Positions 45,361 to 53,244 of a DNA stretch of 64,000 bases are shown one piece after another. Both the position numbers and the translations under genes were made by a program. The stretch's first letter is position 1. Every line of letters begins with the position of its first letter. The notes beneath the pieces were generated by a model. It saw nothing but the letters and a program-made list of their open reading frames with translations, did not search any database and had not been told where the DNA came from. The stretch comes from Bacteroidota bacterium (GTDB lineage: Bacteria; Bacteroidota; Bacteroidia; J057; JADKCL01). The stretch covers positions 62,001 through 126,000 of the forward strand of contig JADKCL010000024.1 of assembly GCA_016718825.1 (NCBI GenBank), given 5' to 3'.

Positions 45361-46002
45361 GTAAAATACGTTGTCGCTCACATCCACCTTGCAAGTGGGG
45401 TCACCGTTGTCGCTGACACGGACAAGGCAGGTGTTGCTCGGCGTGTTCGGGATTGTCCAGTTGTAGGTATTGCCTGTGGTGCTGAGCGGATTCACGATGG
45501 TAAGCCATGATGCCCCATTGTTCGTGCTATACTCGATGTTATAGTTGTTGCTCGTACCGTTGGGCGTCCAAGTAATGGTTTGCACTGTACCGGTAACCCA
45601 ACTTTGACCGCCGTTGGGCGATGTCAAAATGAGCGGCCCGGTGACCGTGAAGGTGGAGTTACTCACGTCCACAATCGCGCCGTTGGAACTGAGCTTGACC
45701 CGCACCAAAAAGCTGCTCGACGTGATGTTGGGGAGGGTCCAAGAATAGGTGCCGCCCGGCGAAAAGTAATTACTCGCGACAGCCACCCAGTTGGAGCCGT
45801 TGTCGGGCGAATAGTCGATGTCAAAGTAGGGACTGCCGATACCTGACATGCTCCAGGTAATGTTTCGGGCAGTACAGCCGTTCCAACTTTCACCGCCGTT
45901 GGGTGAAGTGATCGTGATCGTCTGCGCAGACAAGGATCCGGCAAAGACCAATAGGAAAGTCGCGAGCAAAAACGTGTGAAAATTCCGCATAATTCTGATC
46001 AT
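38092..46002 (-). CDS. N-terminal part of giant T9SS surface protein with repeated CUB-like and Ig-like modules
   Basis: The start at the ATG at 46002 (or 45990) gives a signal peptide ending LLVFAGSLSAQ. The protein then alternates Ig-like units of the Kre9/KNH kind (ITSPNGGESWNGCTARNITW) with CUB-like units (GNFYDGGG..., YTKTFTPDIPTNKLRVTFTA, GWEAYLTSVGT). Five CUB-like units lie in this part and one in the continuation. The DNA repeats with a ~1.53-kb period. A pair of compensating shifts near 38590 and 38540 scrambles ~18 residues (QFVVTQWWRNLVCRHN instead of LSSPNGGEIWYAGTTQ). A third shift near 38180 ends the frame early at 38092. These breaks may be assembly errors within near-identical repeats. 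The likely role is a very long surface fibre or adhesin. Confidence 0.85.
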   Translation of the reverse strand: MIRIMRNFHTFLLATFLLVFAGSLSAQTITITSPNGGESWNGCTARNITWSMSGIGSPYFDIDYSPDNGSNWVAVASNYFSPGGTYSWTLPNITSSSFLVRVKLSSNGAIVDVSNSTFTVTGPLILTSPNGGQSWVTGTVQTITWTPNGTSNNYNIEYSTNNGASWLTIVNPLSTTGNTYNWTIPNTPSNTCLVRVSDNGDPTCKVDVSDNVFYILSSITVQQPNGGQNWTATVGSQGVSVNMDNVNLTANTGNFYDNGGSGGNYTSGAVLTKTFTPDVGTNKLRINFNSFATYNSSDVLRIYNGPSIASPLVGAYSGSTLPPSFTSTHATGALTFTWTTGSGNTAAGWDAYFVSVGTPTQNLNWSIVGTSGKFNLDYSTNNGTSWIRIVSGLPSSTGTFPWSIPNTPSTNCLVKVSDAANGGIVDQSDAVFTIGPANPLLLAPNGGQTWYAGTVQSITWVPAFFTGANVKLEYSIDNGATWINIVSSTPNASGTFAWTLPNNPSTTARVRVSDALLSTSNDMSDAVFTIGPHVTVTSPNGGQNWTGCSTQNIVWNHGGTTGIFDIDFSTDNGTTWSVIANNYNAGSAGPTSSYPWQVPNIGTLQGLIRVRDDGDVLKTDVSNAVFTTTQTTNIVLLSPNGNENWVTGTTQAITYSVGGGVTTVYLEYSTDNGTSWNTIIGSTSGGVYNWVIPNTPSNVCLVRATDTGNACNSDQSNSNFAIVSQVTVTAPNGGEIWQATVGNQGLSYNMDNVPVTLNTGNFYDGGGIGGSYLYNGGTTYTKTFTPDIPTNKLRVTFTAFNTYSSYDQLKVYNGPSNLSPLIGTYSGTSIPPTYTATNATGQLTFEFRNTSGSTTYPGWEAYLTSVGTATQNVTWTIVGTSQKFNLEYSTNTGTSWTRILTNYPSTNGLFAWSVPNTPSTQCRFRVVDYNNNAIVDQSDANFTIGQASELLLAPNGGENWYAGTVQNITWVSMFNPSLNAKLEYTTDNGTSWTTITNSTPNTGSYAWTLPNTPTTQARVRISDAITSTINDQSNAVFNIRPYVTVSSPNGGQTLAGCSIVTLSWLHGGTTGLFDVFYSLDNGATWVQIANNVNSGAGPNGSVSWQVPNTSSSQALVRVTDDGDPLKTDNSDATFTITPTNYVTVFSPNGNEAWIANSSRAITYSVSGPVTNVAIEYSTNNGTSWNTITSSTSGGTYIWTVPNINSTQALIRVSDASNACIADESNAVFYMISTVAVTAPNGGEVWPATVGAQGLVHQMDNVPVTLNTGNFYDGGGFLGSYAYNGGATYTKTFTPDIPTNKLRVTFTAFNTYSSYDQLKVFNGPSNLSPLIGTYSGTSIPPSYTATNPTGQLTFEFRNTSGSTTYPGWEAYLTSVGTPTRSVNWNITGTSLNYNLDYTTNNGTSWTRILTKYPSSIGTFAWQVPNTPSTNCLFRVMDFDNNAIVDQSDATFTIGSALPVLLTPNGGQTWYAGTSQAITWVSMFMPSPTVKFEYSIDNGATWLLITNSAPNTGSYNWTIPNNPSTTARVRISDTANNTINDVSDAVFTIAPHVTVTAPNGGQNLLGCNVQSISWAHGGTTGLFKIELSTDNGTSWSTISASYNGGAGPNSSLSWVVPNITTTQGLIRVSDAGDPLKTDVSNATFNISQTSNVQLLSPNGAEVWVANTVQNVTYTVSGGVTAVDLEYSTDNGTSWNTIVNSTSGGAYAWTIPNVNSAQSLVRVSDASNSCNSDMSNAVFSLVSQIAITNPNGGQTWPATVGSQGLTYSMDNTPVTLNTGNFYDGGGLLGSYLYNGGATYTKTFTPDIPTNKLRVTFTAFNTYSSYDQLKVFNGPSNLSPLIGTYSGTSIPPAFTATNGTGQLTFEFRNTSGSTTYPGWEAYITSVGTPTQNVTWNIIGTSQKFNMEYTTNNGTSWTRILTNYPSTLGSFAWSVPNTPSTNCKWKVIDYNNNAIVDQSDATFTIGAALPVLLAPNGGQTWYAGTTQNITWISMFMPSPTVKLEVTTDNGTTWTTITNSTPNTGSYAWTLPNTPSTTCKVRISDTSNSTINDVSDANFTIAPHVTVTSPNGGENWLVCANRVITWTHGGTTGLFNISGSTDNGATWFAIANNYNGGAGPSGSIAWPVPNANSAQCLVRVTDAGDPLKTDQSNAVFTITPTNNVTLLTPNGGEAWVAGTVRSITYSLSGGVTTVDLEYSTDNGVTWNTIVSGNTGGVYNWTVPNVNSNVALVRAVDSSNPCNNDASNGNLYLISTIQVTAPNGGEIWQATVGTQGLTYLMDNTPVTLNTGNFYDGGGLLGSYLYNSGTTYTKTFTPDIPTNKLRVTFTAFNTYSSYDQLKVFNGPNNLSPLIGTYSGTSIPATYTATNPTGQLTFEFRNTSGSTTYPGWEAYITSVGTATRNVNWNITGTSQVFNLEYTTNNGSSWTRILSKFPSSTGTFAWSVPNTPSTNCRFKVMDNGNNAIVDQSDSVFTIGQASQFVVTQWWRNLVCRHNPNITWVSMFNPSPNVKLEYSIDNGTTWVTITNSTPNTGSYAWTIPNAPSTTALVRVSDASNNTFNDVSNAVFTLRPHVTVTAPNGGQTFNGCVTTSLTWAHGGTTGLFNIAYSSDNGTTGYPLPTITMVVLGRTPAFHGKCLTSPPRR

Positions 46003-46020
46003 AGAGGGGTAAACACCCAA

Positions 46021-46320
46021 AAAAGAACCGAAGTCCCGTACATTATTCCGTTGGTGTCATTGGCTTGCACCTGCCCCAAAAGGCGGCGCAAAGCTAAGAC
46101 GATCCTTCGAATTCAACCACTTGCATCCGAAGATTTCAGGAGAAATCTTATCCCCAACCCTCGGAGATACCACAAGGCAGGCCATGACCTACCTCAAGCT
46201 ACCTTCGTAAAGCTTGCAGACGGAATTTTGATCCTGTCAGATGAATGAGTGATTGGGGCTATTTGTCGCGTAGATGCACCGACCCATCTAGCATCCGGAA
46301 ATGCATTCGAAGGAAGCTCC
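46021..46320. other. intergenic region with the giant-gene promoter
   Basis: This stretch lies between the giant gene start and the 3' end of the response-regulator gene. The only recognised element is the promoter at 46089-46116. No coding frame or terminator hairpin is convincing. Confidence 0.5.
46089..46116 (-). promoter_or_regulatory. Bacteroidota promoter of the giant surface-protein gene cluster
   Basis: TTG (46116-46114), a 17-nt spacer and TAGCTTTG (46096-46089) match the consensus exactly on the minus strand. The implied leader is about 80 nt before the ATG at 46002. Confidence 0.6.
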
Positions 46321-47073
46321 TCAAAAAAAGCGCCGCATGAACGAAGCCTTGCGGTTTCGGCTGATGGTAAGCAGCGCCCCGTCAGACATTTGCACTTGCC
46401 CGCCGTCGGTTTTGTGGTAGGCTTCCACATGGCGCAGGTTGGCAATATGGCTTTGGTGAATGCGGAAAAATCCATGGTCATTGAGCAGTTCTTCGTATTC
46501 GCCCAAGGTCTTGGACACCACGATCTTTCGGTCATGGCTCAAGATGAACGTCGTATAGTTGCTCGAGGCTTCCAGTCGAATGATATCTTCCATGTTCACG
46601 ACCTTGAAGCCTTCCATGTTGCTGATCACGATGCGCTTGAGCTTGCCCGGCTGATCGCTGTAATTGTCGATCAATACCTTCACCCGTTGCTCGGTCGCTT
46701 CCTTGGTGCGCCGCGATTCCTTCTCGATGCGCTCGATCACGTTGCGCAGGTCCACGGACTTCACAGGCTTGAGCAAATAGCCGATCGCCGCAAAATCAAA
46801 TGCCTTGATGGCAAAATTGTCGTAGGCGGTGACAAACACCACCTCAAAATCAATCGCGGGCAAGGCTTGCAGCAGGTCAAATCCAGTGCCCTTCTGCATT
46901 TTGATGTCCAGGAAAACGACATCCGGCTGATATTTCTCGATCGCCACCAAGCCCGTATCCACGTCATTGGCCTCGCCAACGATACTCACACGATCCGCAA
47001 AATGGCGGGTCAACAGGTCGCTGAGCAGAAACCTGGCATTTTTTTCGTCGTCGATGATGACTGCCCTGAGCAT
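46321..47073 (-). CDS. LytTR-family response regulator
   Basis: The 250-aa protein has an N-terminal receiver domain (1-120): acidic pocket IIDDEKN, phosphoacceptor Asp in VVFLDIKMQKGTG (~residue 56), Thr in VFVTAYD, Lys in YLLKPV. The C-terminal LytTR DNA-binding domain (~150-250) includes IIRLEASSNYTTFILSHDRK and FFRIHQSHIANLRHVEAYHK. The pair is characteristic of Bacteroidota two-component systems acting on direct repeats in promoters. It lies 9 bp after the sensor kinase gene and is surely co-transcribed with it. A direct-repeat candidate target is found at 49257-49288 in front of the operon. The regulated process is unknown, but the neighbouring surface-protein genes are possible targets. 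Confidence 0.9.
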   Translation of the reverse strand: MLRAVIIDDEKNARFLLSDLLTRHFADRVSIVGEANDVDTGLVAIEKYQPDVVFLDIKMQKGTGFDLLQALPAIDFEVVFVTAYDNFAIKAFDFAAIGYLLKPVKSVDLRNVIERIEKESRRTKEATEQRVKVLIDNYSDQPGKLKRIVISNMEGFKVVNMEDIIRLEASSNYTTFILSHDRKIVVSKTLGEYEELLNDHGFFRIHQSHIANLRHVEAYHKTDGGQVQMSDGALLTISRNRKASFMRRFF

Positions 47074-47082
47074 ATTCCTTCC

Positions 47083-49083
47083 TTAATGGTAAGATACGGG
47101 GATTCTTAATGTGATCCTTGTGCCGCCCTCCGGCAATTGTTCGGCGAGCACCTCCCCTTCACTTCCCAAGCGTTCGAGGGTGATTTTCATGCCCTTGCTT
47201 TCGTGGCCGATCGAATTGGCTTTGGTGCTGCGCGAAGTTTCAATCCCAATGCCGTCGTCGACCACGGTGCAAATCAAGGTATTGTCCTGTTCGCCCATCT
47301 TCAGGTGAATGCCGACTTTCCCTTTGCCTGCCGAGGGCAAAATCCCGTGCCAAATGGCATTTTCGACAAAGGGCTGCAAAATCAAGGGTGGCAAATGGGT
47401 GTTGTGGATGTCAATGTCTTCATCTACCGTGATTTCGTGGTCCAATTGGCCTTCCAACCGGGCCTCCTCCAACCGCAGATAAAGTTGCAGCGTCTCCAAT
47501 TCGGCGGCGAGGGAGATGCTTTCACTCCCGCTATGGTCCAGAATTTTGCGCAAAATGGTCGCAAAATCGCTCATATAATCGCCGGCGCGGTCCAAGTCGC
47601 CCTCGACATACAGCCTTTGAATGGAATTGAGGCTGTTGAAGATAAAATGCGGATTCATCTGCGCCCGGAGCGCCCGTTGCTCCAATGCCCGCTTTTTGAG
47701 GTTGAATTCGGCGGCTTCTTGGGCCATCTTCAGCTCGGCGTTGCGCTTACGGAAATATTGAAAAAGGGCAATCACGGCCAAAATCAACAACAAGGCGATC
47801 GCCGAGGTCGCAAACACGATCAACCACAAAGCACTTTTTTCGGCCTTGGACTCTGCATTCGCGGTCCGTTCTTGCAGCAAGAGCAGCTTCTGCGCATTTT
47901 GCTCCACTTCAAACTCCACCCGCAACCGCGAAATTTCCGACGTCGCTTTGTCCAATTGTAGCGAATCCTGCAATTCACGGAGCGCCTGATTGTACTGCAG
48001 TGCCTCGTCGGCCATTCCCTTCAGAATGTACACTTCCACAAGATTCCCCAACGATTCCAACACCGTTTCCGGGCGGTCGATCGATTTCCCCAATTCCACT
48101 GCGCGCAGGCTATTTTCCAGTGCGAGGTCCAGGTTGCCATTGGCGCGGTAGGCGTTTCCCAGATTGTTGTAACAGTCTGCCACCACGCCGGGCTGCCCTG
48201 ATACAATCGCCAATTCCTTGGCCTTTTCGCTCATGGCAATCGAGTTGGCATAGTCCTTCTCACAAAAATAAGCGCTCCCGAGGTTCAGGTACTTGGGCGA
48301 AAGGTTACCACCTGATTCCAGTGCCTTCGCGGTTTCGATGGCTGTGCGGTAATGTTGTTTGGCCTTGTCGCATTGGTGCTGATGCAAATAGACGTTTCCG
48401 ATGGCGTCCTCGGCGGCGGCATAGTTGGCCAAATCCCCCGCCTCGAAATGCAGGGCACTCGAATGTTGGAAATAGGTCATTGCCGAATCGTAACTGCCGA
48501 TCTTGAAATAGGTGATGCCAAGGTTGTATTCGCAGTCGCGGATATCGCTGCCAATTTGGTCCTGCTGCGCCATATCCAGCGCTTTCAATTGCACCCTGAC
48601 CGAATTCAGATAGTCGCCCTGGATTTCGTAAACGATGCCGGCATTCAAAAAAGCCTGAAACAACGACTTGCGCAAACCCGCATTCGCAGCTTCAATACCA
48701 CCGAGTTTGAAGCATTCCAAGGCGCTGTCCAACTTGCTTTCGAGCAAATAACATTGCCCGACCACTTGATAGCTGCTTGCGATTCCACGTTTGTAATCCA
48801 GCCGAATCGACAATTCCAAGGCCCGTTTGGCATAGAGGATTGCCTGCTCCGCGTCTTCGTAGCGAAGGTAATTGGCGATTTTCTTGAGGCCAAGCACGGT
48901 GTTGGTATCCGCGGGCAATCGGGTCACGGCCTGTTTGAGGCTGTCAAGGTAATGCTGATCCTGCCCCTTTACCTTTGAATGACCAACCCAAAGCAGCACC
49001 ATCATGAGCAGCAAACGACCAAACCCGCTGCTGCCAAAAGGCAACAACCGCATTTTCCGCGTCCAAGCGAAGGGGGTTTTCAT
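47083..49083 (-). CDS. LytS-type sensor histidine kinase with TPR sensor domain
   Basis: Started at the ATG at 49083 (the TTG at 49152 is less likely), the protein is 666 aa. A signal/transmembrane segment (~residues 12-37) precedes about eight TPR repeats (~45-380; CYNNLGNAYRANGNLDLALE is typical). A short coiled coil and a transmembrane helix (SALWLIVFATSAIALLLILA) follow, then the His_kinase domain with the phosphorylated His in RAQMNPHFIFNSLNSIQ. The HATPase end has the N-box FVENAIWHGI and the G-box VVDDGIGIE. Such kinases place TPRs in the periplasm to sense peptides or proteins and phosphorylate the adjacent LytTR regulator. The stimulus is not known. Confidence 0.9.
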   Translation of the reverse strand: MKTPFAWTRKMRLLPFGSSGFGRLLLMMVLLWVGHSKVKGQDQHYLDSLKQAVTRLPADTNTVLGLKKIANYLRYEDAEQAILYAKRALELSIRLDYKRGIASSYQVVGQCYLLESKLDSALECFKLGGIEAANAGLRKSLFQAFLNAGIVYEIQGDYLNSVRVQLKALDMAQQDQIGSDIRDCEYNLGITYFKIGSYDSAMTYFQHSSALHFEAGDLANYAAAEDAIGNVYLHQHQCDKAKQHYRTAIETAKALESGGNLSPKYLNLGSAYFCEKDYANSIAMSEKAKELAIVSGQPGVVADCYNNLGNAYRANGNLDLALENSLRAVELGKSIDRPETVLESLGNLVEVYILKGMADEALQYNQALRELQDSLQLDKATSEISRLRVEFEVEQNAQKLLLLQERTANAESKAEKSALWLIVFATSAIALLLILAVIALFQYFRKRNAELKMAQEAAEFNLKKRALEQRALRAQMNPHFIFNSLNSIQRLYVEGDLDRAGDYMSDFATILRKILDHSGSESISLAAELETLQLYLRLEEARLEGQLDHEITVDEDIDIHNTHLPPLILQPFVENAIWHGILPSAGKGKVGIHLKMGEQDNTLICTVVDDGIGIETSRSTKANSIGHESKGMKITLERLGSEGEVLAEQLPEGGTRITLRIPVSYH

Positions 49084-49256
49084 CGAGGGGATTCGAAATT
49101 CAAAACTGCTACCGCGCAGGCCAAAAGACGGCCGACAGACCGCATCCTGCAAAACAAATGAAACTCCTGCATTGGGTCAAGCCAAACAAGGTTTAGTATT
49201 TGGTGGTGTTGATGCCGTAAGCGGGCGCATTGTTTGAGCATCCGGGAAACACCCGT

Positions 49257-49288
49257 CCATTCCTGAACAATCCCGACCATTCCTGAAC
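49257..49288. promoter_or_regulatory. direct repeat CCATTCCTGAAC x2, possible LytTR operator
   Basis: CCATTCCTGAAC occurs at 49257-49268 and 49277-49288 with a 20-bp period. It sits between the divergently transcribed kinase gene and the SBBP-propeller gene. LytTR regulators bind direct repeats about two helical turns apart, so this is a plausible site for the regulator encoded at 46321-47073. Confidence 0.45.
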
Positions 49289-49350
49289 TTCTGCACCACA
49301 TTCGCATCCAATTCCGATATCCTTGCCCTGAATATCGATCTATAATTTGT

Positions 49351-51237
49351 ATGAGAATCACATTTACGTTTTTCTTTGTTGCCCTTTTTGGACTTTCCGC
49401 TGCGAAGGCGCAGACGTTTCAATGGGCGAAACAATTGGGGGGTATCAGTTCGCAGAAAGGCACCTCGGTTGTCGTGGATGGTGATGGCAATGTCTATTCC
49501 ACCGGCTATTTCTACGATACCACGGATTTTGATCCCGGAGTGGGCGTTTATCACATGACATCCAATGGTACCTTGGGAGCATCCTATATTTCCAAATTGG
49601 ATGCTGTCGGCAACTTTGTCTGGGCAAAAAAAGTCCAAACCAACAGCCAGACTTGGGCTTGGGGCATCGACCTTGACCAAAACAACAATGTCTATGTCAC
49701 AGGCCAGTTTGCAGGTACCGGGGACTTTGACCCGGGAGCCGGAACTTTTAATATGACATCCGCATACGGTGCGCAAATTTTTGTTTTGAAGCTGGATGCT
49801 GCAGGCGAATTCGTTTGGGCCAAAAATTTCATTACCAATGGATTATCAGGTGGCGAAAGTGTAGGAAAACGCATCAAAATCGATCCCTTGGGCAATATCT
49901 ACACGGCGGGATACTTTGTGGATACCGTGGACTTTGATCCAGGTGTTGCTACCTTTCAGCTCGTTTCCAACGGAAATATTGATATTTTCATCTCAAAACT
50001 CGATGCTTCCGGCAATTTCGTTTGGGCAAAAAGCTTTGGAGGCATCGACAGGGACGAAGTTTACGATTTGGAACTCGATGATGTTGGAAACGTCTATACC
50101 ACGGGAGGCTTCAAAGACAGCGTCGATTTTGATCCGAATGGCCCCGCCTTTGACTTGTATTCATTTGGCAGTGAAGTTTTTATATCCAAACTGGACGCCT
50201 CGGGCAACTTCGTATGGGCCAAACATTTTGAGGGTGGTGCCGGGGACTATTATGGCCAAGGAATTGCCCTGGATGCCGATCTCAATGTCTATACGACTGG
50301 CTATATCAACAGCAGCGTCGATATGGACCCGGGTCCAAATTCACTTTACATGGGAAGTGGCATTGGTGTGATTTTCGTTTCAAAATTGAATGCCAATGGG
50401 GATTATGCTTGGGCCAAAGTCCTACCCACCTCCGGCTTTGGCTACGGCAATGCCATAGCGGTCAATGCCAACAGCGAAGTTTACATTACAGGTGGATTTA
50501 TGGGCAATGGGGATTTTGATCCCGGTGCAGGCACCACGACCTTGACTGCAGTGGGCAACATGGACGTTTTCATCCTGAACCTTGACAGCGCCGGCGGATT
50601 CATGAACGTCTGGCAAATGGGCAGTAGCACAACCGATCGTGGCGAATCGATCTTCGTGGATGCAACCAGCAGTATTTACACCACGGGGACTTTTGGCGAT
50701 TCCGCAGATTTTGACCCCGGCGCAGGGACACTGACATTGACCTCGATGGGTAATTTTGATTCTTTTGTTCAGAAAATCGGGAATTGTCTTCTGAATACCA
50801 GCGTGACAGTAAGCGGCAATACGCTCTCTGCCAACCAACCAGGCGCCTCCTACCAATGGATGGATTGCAACCTGTTTGCCCCGGTTTCAGGCGCGAATGG
50901 TCAGAGCTTTACGCCGAATGCAAGCGGCAACTACGCTGTGATCGTGAGCCAAGGCACTTGCGCGGACACATCCACCTGCACGACGGTCACGATCACGCAG
51001 ACAGACGATGCCTTGGCAGCCGCTGCCATTCAGGTTTACCCCAATCCCGCAACGGAAACCCTGAATATCCAATCGCTGGAAGTCATTGAATCCATTACCC
51101 TCACCAACATGTTGGGGGCTGTGGTACAAATGGAAACCACCCATCGTTTTTCGGTCGCGGCGCTGCCGCAAGGTGTTTATGTGCTGCGCATTCAGACGGC
51201 GTCGGGAATGAAAAATGCACGGTTTATGAAGCGTTAA
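49351..51237 (+). CDS. T9SS-exported SBBP β-propeller protein
   Basis: The 628-aa protein has the signal peptide MRITFTFFFVALFGLSAAKA. About eight SBBP-type blades follow (~22-470), each with a DxxGNVY(S/T)TG(Y/F)F strand, a DFDPG(A/V)G turn and (Y/F)ISKLDA(S/V)GNFVWAK. The predicted fold is a seven- or eight-bladed propeller. A short Ig-like linker (ANQPGASYQWMDCN) precedes the type A sorting domain (IQVYPNPATETLNIQSLEVI ... MKNARFMKR). Such proteins are abundant secreted cargo in Bacteroidota with unknown ligands. The divergent LytTR/LytS operon and shared direct repeats suggest joint regulation. Confidence 0.85.
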   Translation: MRITFTFFFVALFGLSAAKAQTFQWAKQLGGISSQKGTSVVVDGDGNVYSTGYFYDTTDFDPGVGVYHMTSNGTLGASYISKLDAVGNFVWAKKVQTNSQTWAWGIDLDQNNNVYVTGQFAGTGDFDPGAGTFNMTSAYGAQIFVLKLDAAGEFVWAKNFITNGLSGGESVGKRIKIDPLGNIYTAGYFVDTVDFDPGVATFQLVSNGNIDIFISKLDASGNFVWAKSFGGIDRDEVYDLELDDVGNVYTTGGFKDSVDFDPNGPAFDLYSFGSEVFISKLDASGNFVWAKHFEGGAGDYYGQGIALDADLNVYTTGYINSSVDMDPGPNSLYMGSGIGVIFVSKLNANGDYAWAKVLPTSGFGYGNAIAVNANSEVYITGGFMGNGDFDPGAGTTTLTAVGNMDVFILNLDSAGGFMNVWQMGSSTTDRGESIFVDATSSIYTTGTFGDSADFDPGAGTLTLTSMGNFDSFVQKIGNCLLNTSVTVSGNTLSANQPGASYQWMDCNLFAPVSGANGQSFTPNASGNYAVIVSQGTCADTSTCTTVTITQTDDALAAAAIQVYPNPATETLNIQSLEVIESITLTNMLGAVVQMETTHRFSVAALPQGVYVLRIQTASGMKNARFMKR

Positions 51238-51423
51238 GCGGCGAATCGGCATTTTTGTTCTTCGAAGAGCAGCAAGTCCGAATTTTACAACATTGGCTGC
51301 CTTGTTTGCACACAAGATTGCTCCTCCATCGCGCGAGGCAGTCATGGTAAAAAATAGATGCAAGAAATGGGTATCGCGTTCCCAATCTTCTGATATTTGT
51401 CCAAAGAACGATCGGAAGAGAGT

Positions 51424-52380
51424 ATGAAAAAAAGCACGACGCTCGGTCACAGTACCGTGAGTATTCATCGTATCGGCCTAGGCTGCATGGGCATGTCGGA
51501 GTTTTATGGATCCTTTGACGAGGCCGAATCCATTCACACCCTGCACAAGGCCATCGACTTGGGCGTCAACTTTTTTGATACGGCAGACATGTATGGCAGC
51601 GGCGCCAATGAACAACTCTTGGGAAAGGCCTTCAAAGGGCGCTGGAATCAGCTCTGTTTGGCGACCAAATTTGCCGTCATGCGTGGGCCCAATGGCGAAT
51701 TCCTGGGAGTGAATGGAAAGCCGGATTACATTCGGCAGGCTTGCGACCAAAGTCTGCAACGATTGGGCGTCGAGGCGATCGATTTGTATTACATGCACCG
51801 CAAAGATCCGCAGGTAGAGATCGAAGAAATCGTGGGCACCATGGCTGAGCTCGTCAAGCAGGGAAAGGTGAAGTACATCGGTCTTTCTGAGGTAGATCCG
51901 GAAACGTTGCGCCGAGCGCATGCCGTGCATCCGATTTCGGCCCTGCAAACGGAATATTCGTTGTGGAGCCGTGAGCCGGAACAAGAATTGTTGGCGGTCT
52001 GCCGCGAATTGGGCATCACCTTTGTCGCCTACAGCCCCTTGGGACGCGGCTTTTTAAGCGGTGCAATTCAGAGCCGTGCTGATTTTGAGCAAGGGGATTT
52101 CCGACTAGTCAATCCTCGTTTTACCGACGAGGCCATCCAGGAAAATCTGAAATTTGTCGAGGTGATCCGGGAGATAGCCCAAAACAAGGGCGTGACCACC
52201 GCACAAGTGGCCCTCGCTTGGATCCTGACTCAAAACGATGAAATCACGACGATTCCCGGAACCAGGAAGGTCCATCGCTTGGAAGAGAATCTGGGTGCCT
52301 ACAACGTGGAATTGACAGCCGCCGATTTGGCGATCATTGCAGGAATGTACTGCGACGACGGTCGGGGCGCGCGGCATTGA
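51424..52380 (+). CDS. aldo/keto reductase
   Basis: This is a 318-aa NADPH-dependent (β/α)8 oxidoreductase. It contains the AKR entry motif IGLGCMGMS and the catalytic tetrad: Asp of FFDTADMYGSG, the Tyr in the same motif, Lys of LATKF and His of DLYYMHRKD. The cofactor-binding end includes AYSPLGRGFLSG and TIPGTRKVHRLEEN. It resembles the AKR13/YajO-like group that reduces aldehydes and ketones; the substrate is not predictable. The ATG at 51424 gives a normal N-terminus and a TTG at 51397 is disfavoured. The C-terminus (MYCDDGRGARH) is ~10 residues shorter than in many homologues, so a late indel is possible. It is probably monocistronic. Confidence 0.9.
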   Translation: MKKSTTLGHSTVSIHRIGLGCMGMSEFYGSFDEAESIHTLHKAIDLGVNFFDTADMYGSGANEQLLGKAFKGRWNQLCLATKFAVMRGPNGEFLGVNGKPDYIRQACDQSLQRLGVEAIDLYYMHRKDPQVEIEEIVGTMAELVKQGKVKYIGLSEVDPETLRRAHAVHPISALQTEYSLWSREPEQELLAVCRELGITFVAYSPLGRGFLSGAIQSRADFEQGDFRLVNPRFTDEAIQENLKFVEVIREIAQNKGVTTAQVALAWILTQNDEITTIPGTRKVHRLEENLGAYNVELTAADLAIIAGMYCDDGRGARH

Positions 52381-52582
52381 ACGGGGCAAAGAGGGCGTTT
52401 TCCATCATCGCAGAATTTGATCCAAGCGCAATCGGGACCTTCATCATTGATGCTGCTCCCGTCCTGCCCTGATCTACCTGAAACGCAAAACAAGGCCAAT
52501 TGGAACTGAGATCCGAACGGATCGCGCGCTCCATGACCTCCACCTAGCGCAGCCAAGCGGCAAAATCATCCCCTTGGCAGCC

Positions 52583-52906
52583 TCAGAAATTGTCTTTGGG
52601 GCCCATGCTCGCAACGGCATCCACGCGCTGCCCTTCCCAAATCCGGCGGAGGAGATAAAAGAGTCCCACGGAACAGAGGATTCCGAAAGGCATCGCGATC
52701 AAACCCACCACGAAGTCGTTCATGTCGTCGAGCGTGCCCGGGCTGAAGATTTCGAGGGTGATGCCGAGCAAAATGCCAAACAAAAAGGTGCCTGCGTAAT
52801 AGGTCACGACCCCCAAAATGGCAAATGGCCAGGGGCTTTTTTCGTAAGTGTTGGCCAAATCGTAGAATCTCTTGCCAATAAAGTAAAGTAGAATGAGTCC
52901 TAGCAT
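52583..52906 (-). CDS. small integral membrane protein (107 aa)
   Basis: The protein starts MLGLILLYFIGKRFYDLANT and has three hydrophobic segments at about 2-14, 27-52 (FAILGVVTYYAGTFLFGILL) and 66-90 (VGLIAMPFGILCSVGLFYLL). It ends in a short basic/acidic cytoplasmic tail. Length and pattern resemble uncharacterised small membrane proteins common in Bacteroidota (glycine-rich helices, no catalytic motif). It is convergent with the aldo/keto reductase gene and has no operon partner. Function unknown. Confidence 0.65.
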   Translation of the reverse strand: MLGLILLYFIGKRFYDLANTYEKSPWPFAILGVVTYYAGTFLFGILLGITLEIFSPGTLDDMNDFVVGLIAMPFGILCSVGLFYLLRRIWEGQRVDAVASMGPKDNF

Positions 52907-53244
52907 GGTATTATCCAGTTAAAGAGGTTTCACTTGAGGTAAATGCGCCAACTTCCGACCAAAGCACAACAAGGGAAAAGGAATGCACCTCCCGGCTTGC
53001 CCAATGGTTCATCAACTGTGCGGCCATGAAGTTACAAAAGGTCGCGGGAATTGCAAGGTGGGGAATGGGGTGCAATTGCAAATGATGCCCTCCCTCCTAT
53101 TGGCCAATGCCAATCTGCCCTTGTTTTCCGTTGCTGCTGAAGAATTTGCCATCATCCTAATGCACACACAAAGTCCGAAAGTGCCCTCAGCAGTTTGCCA
53201 AATCACGTGGCAGGGCCTATCTTAGACGATATTTCAGATCAGCA
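52907..53244. other. intergenic region, nothing recognised
   Basis: These 338 nt hold only short open frames without family-like sequence. No repeat or RNA was found. Promoters for the divergent genes on both sides must lie here. Confidence 0.5.

Noticed and set aside
52299..52556. 85-codon minus-strand frame overlapping the aldo/keto reductase end
   Set aside because: It is antisense to a secure gene and has no domain pattern.
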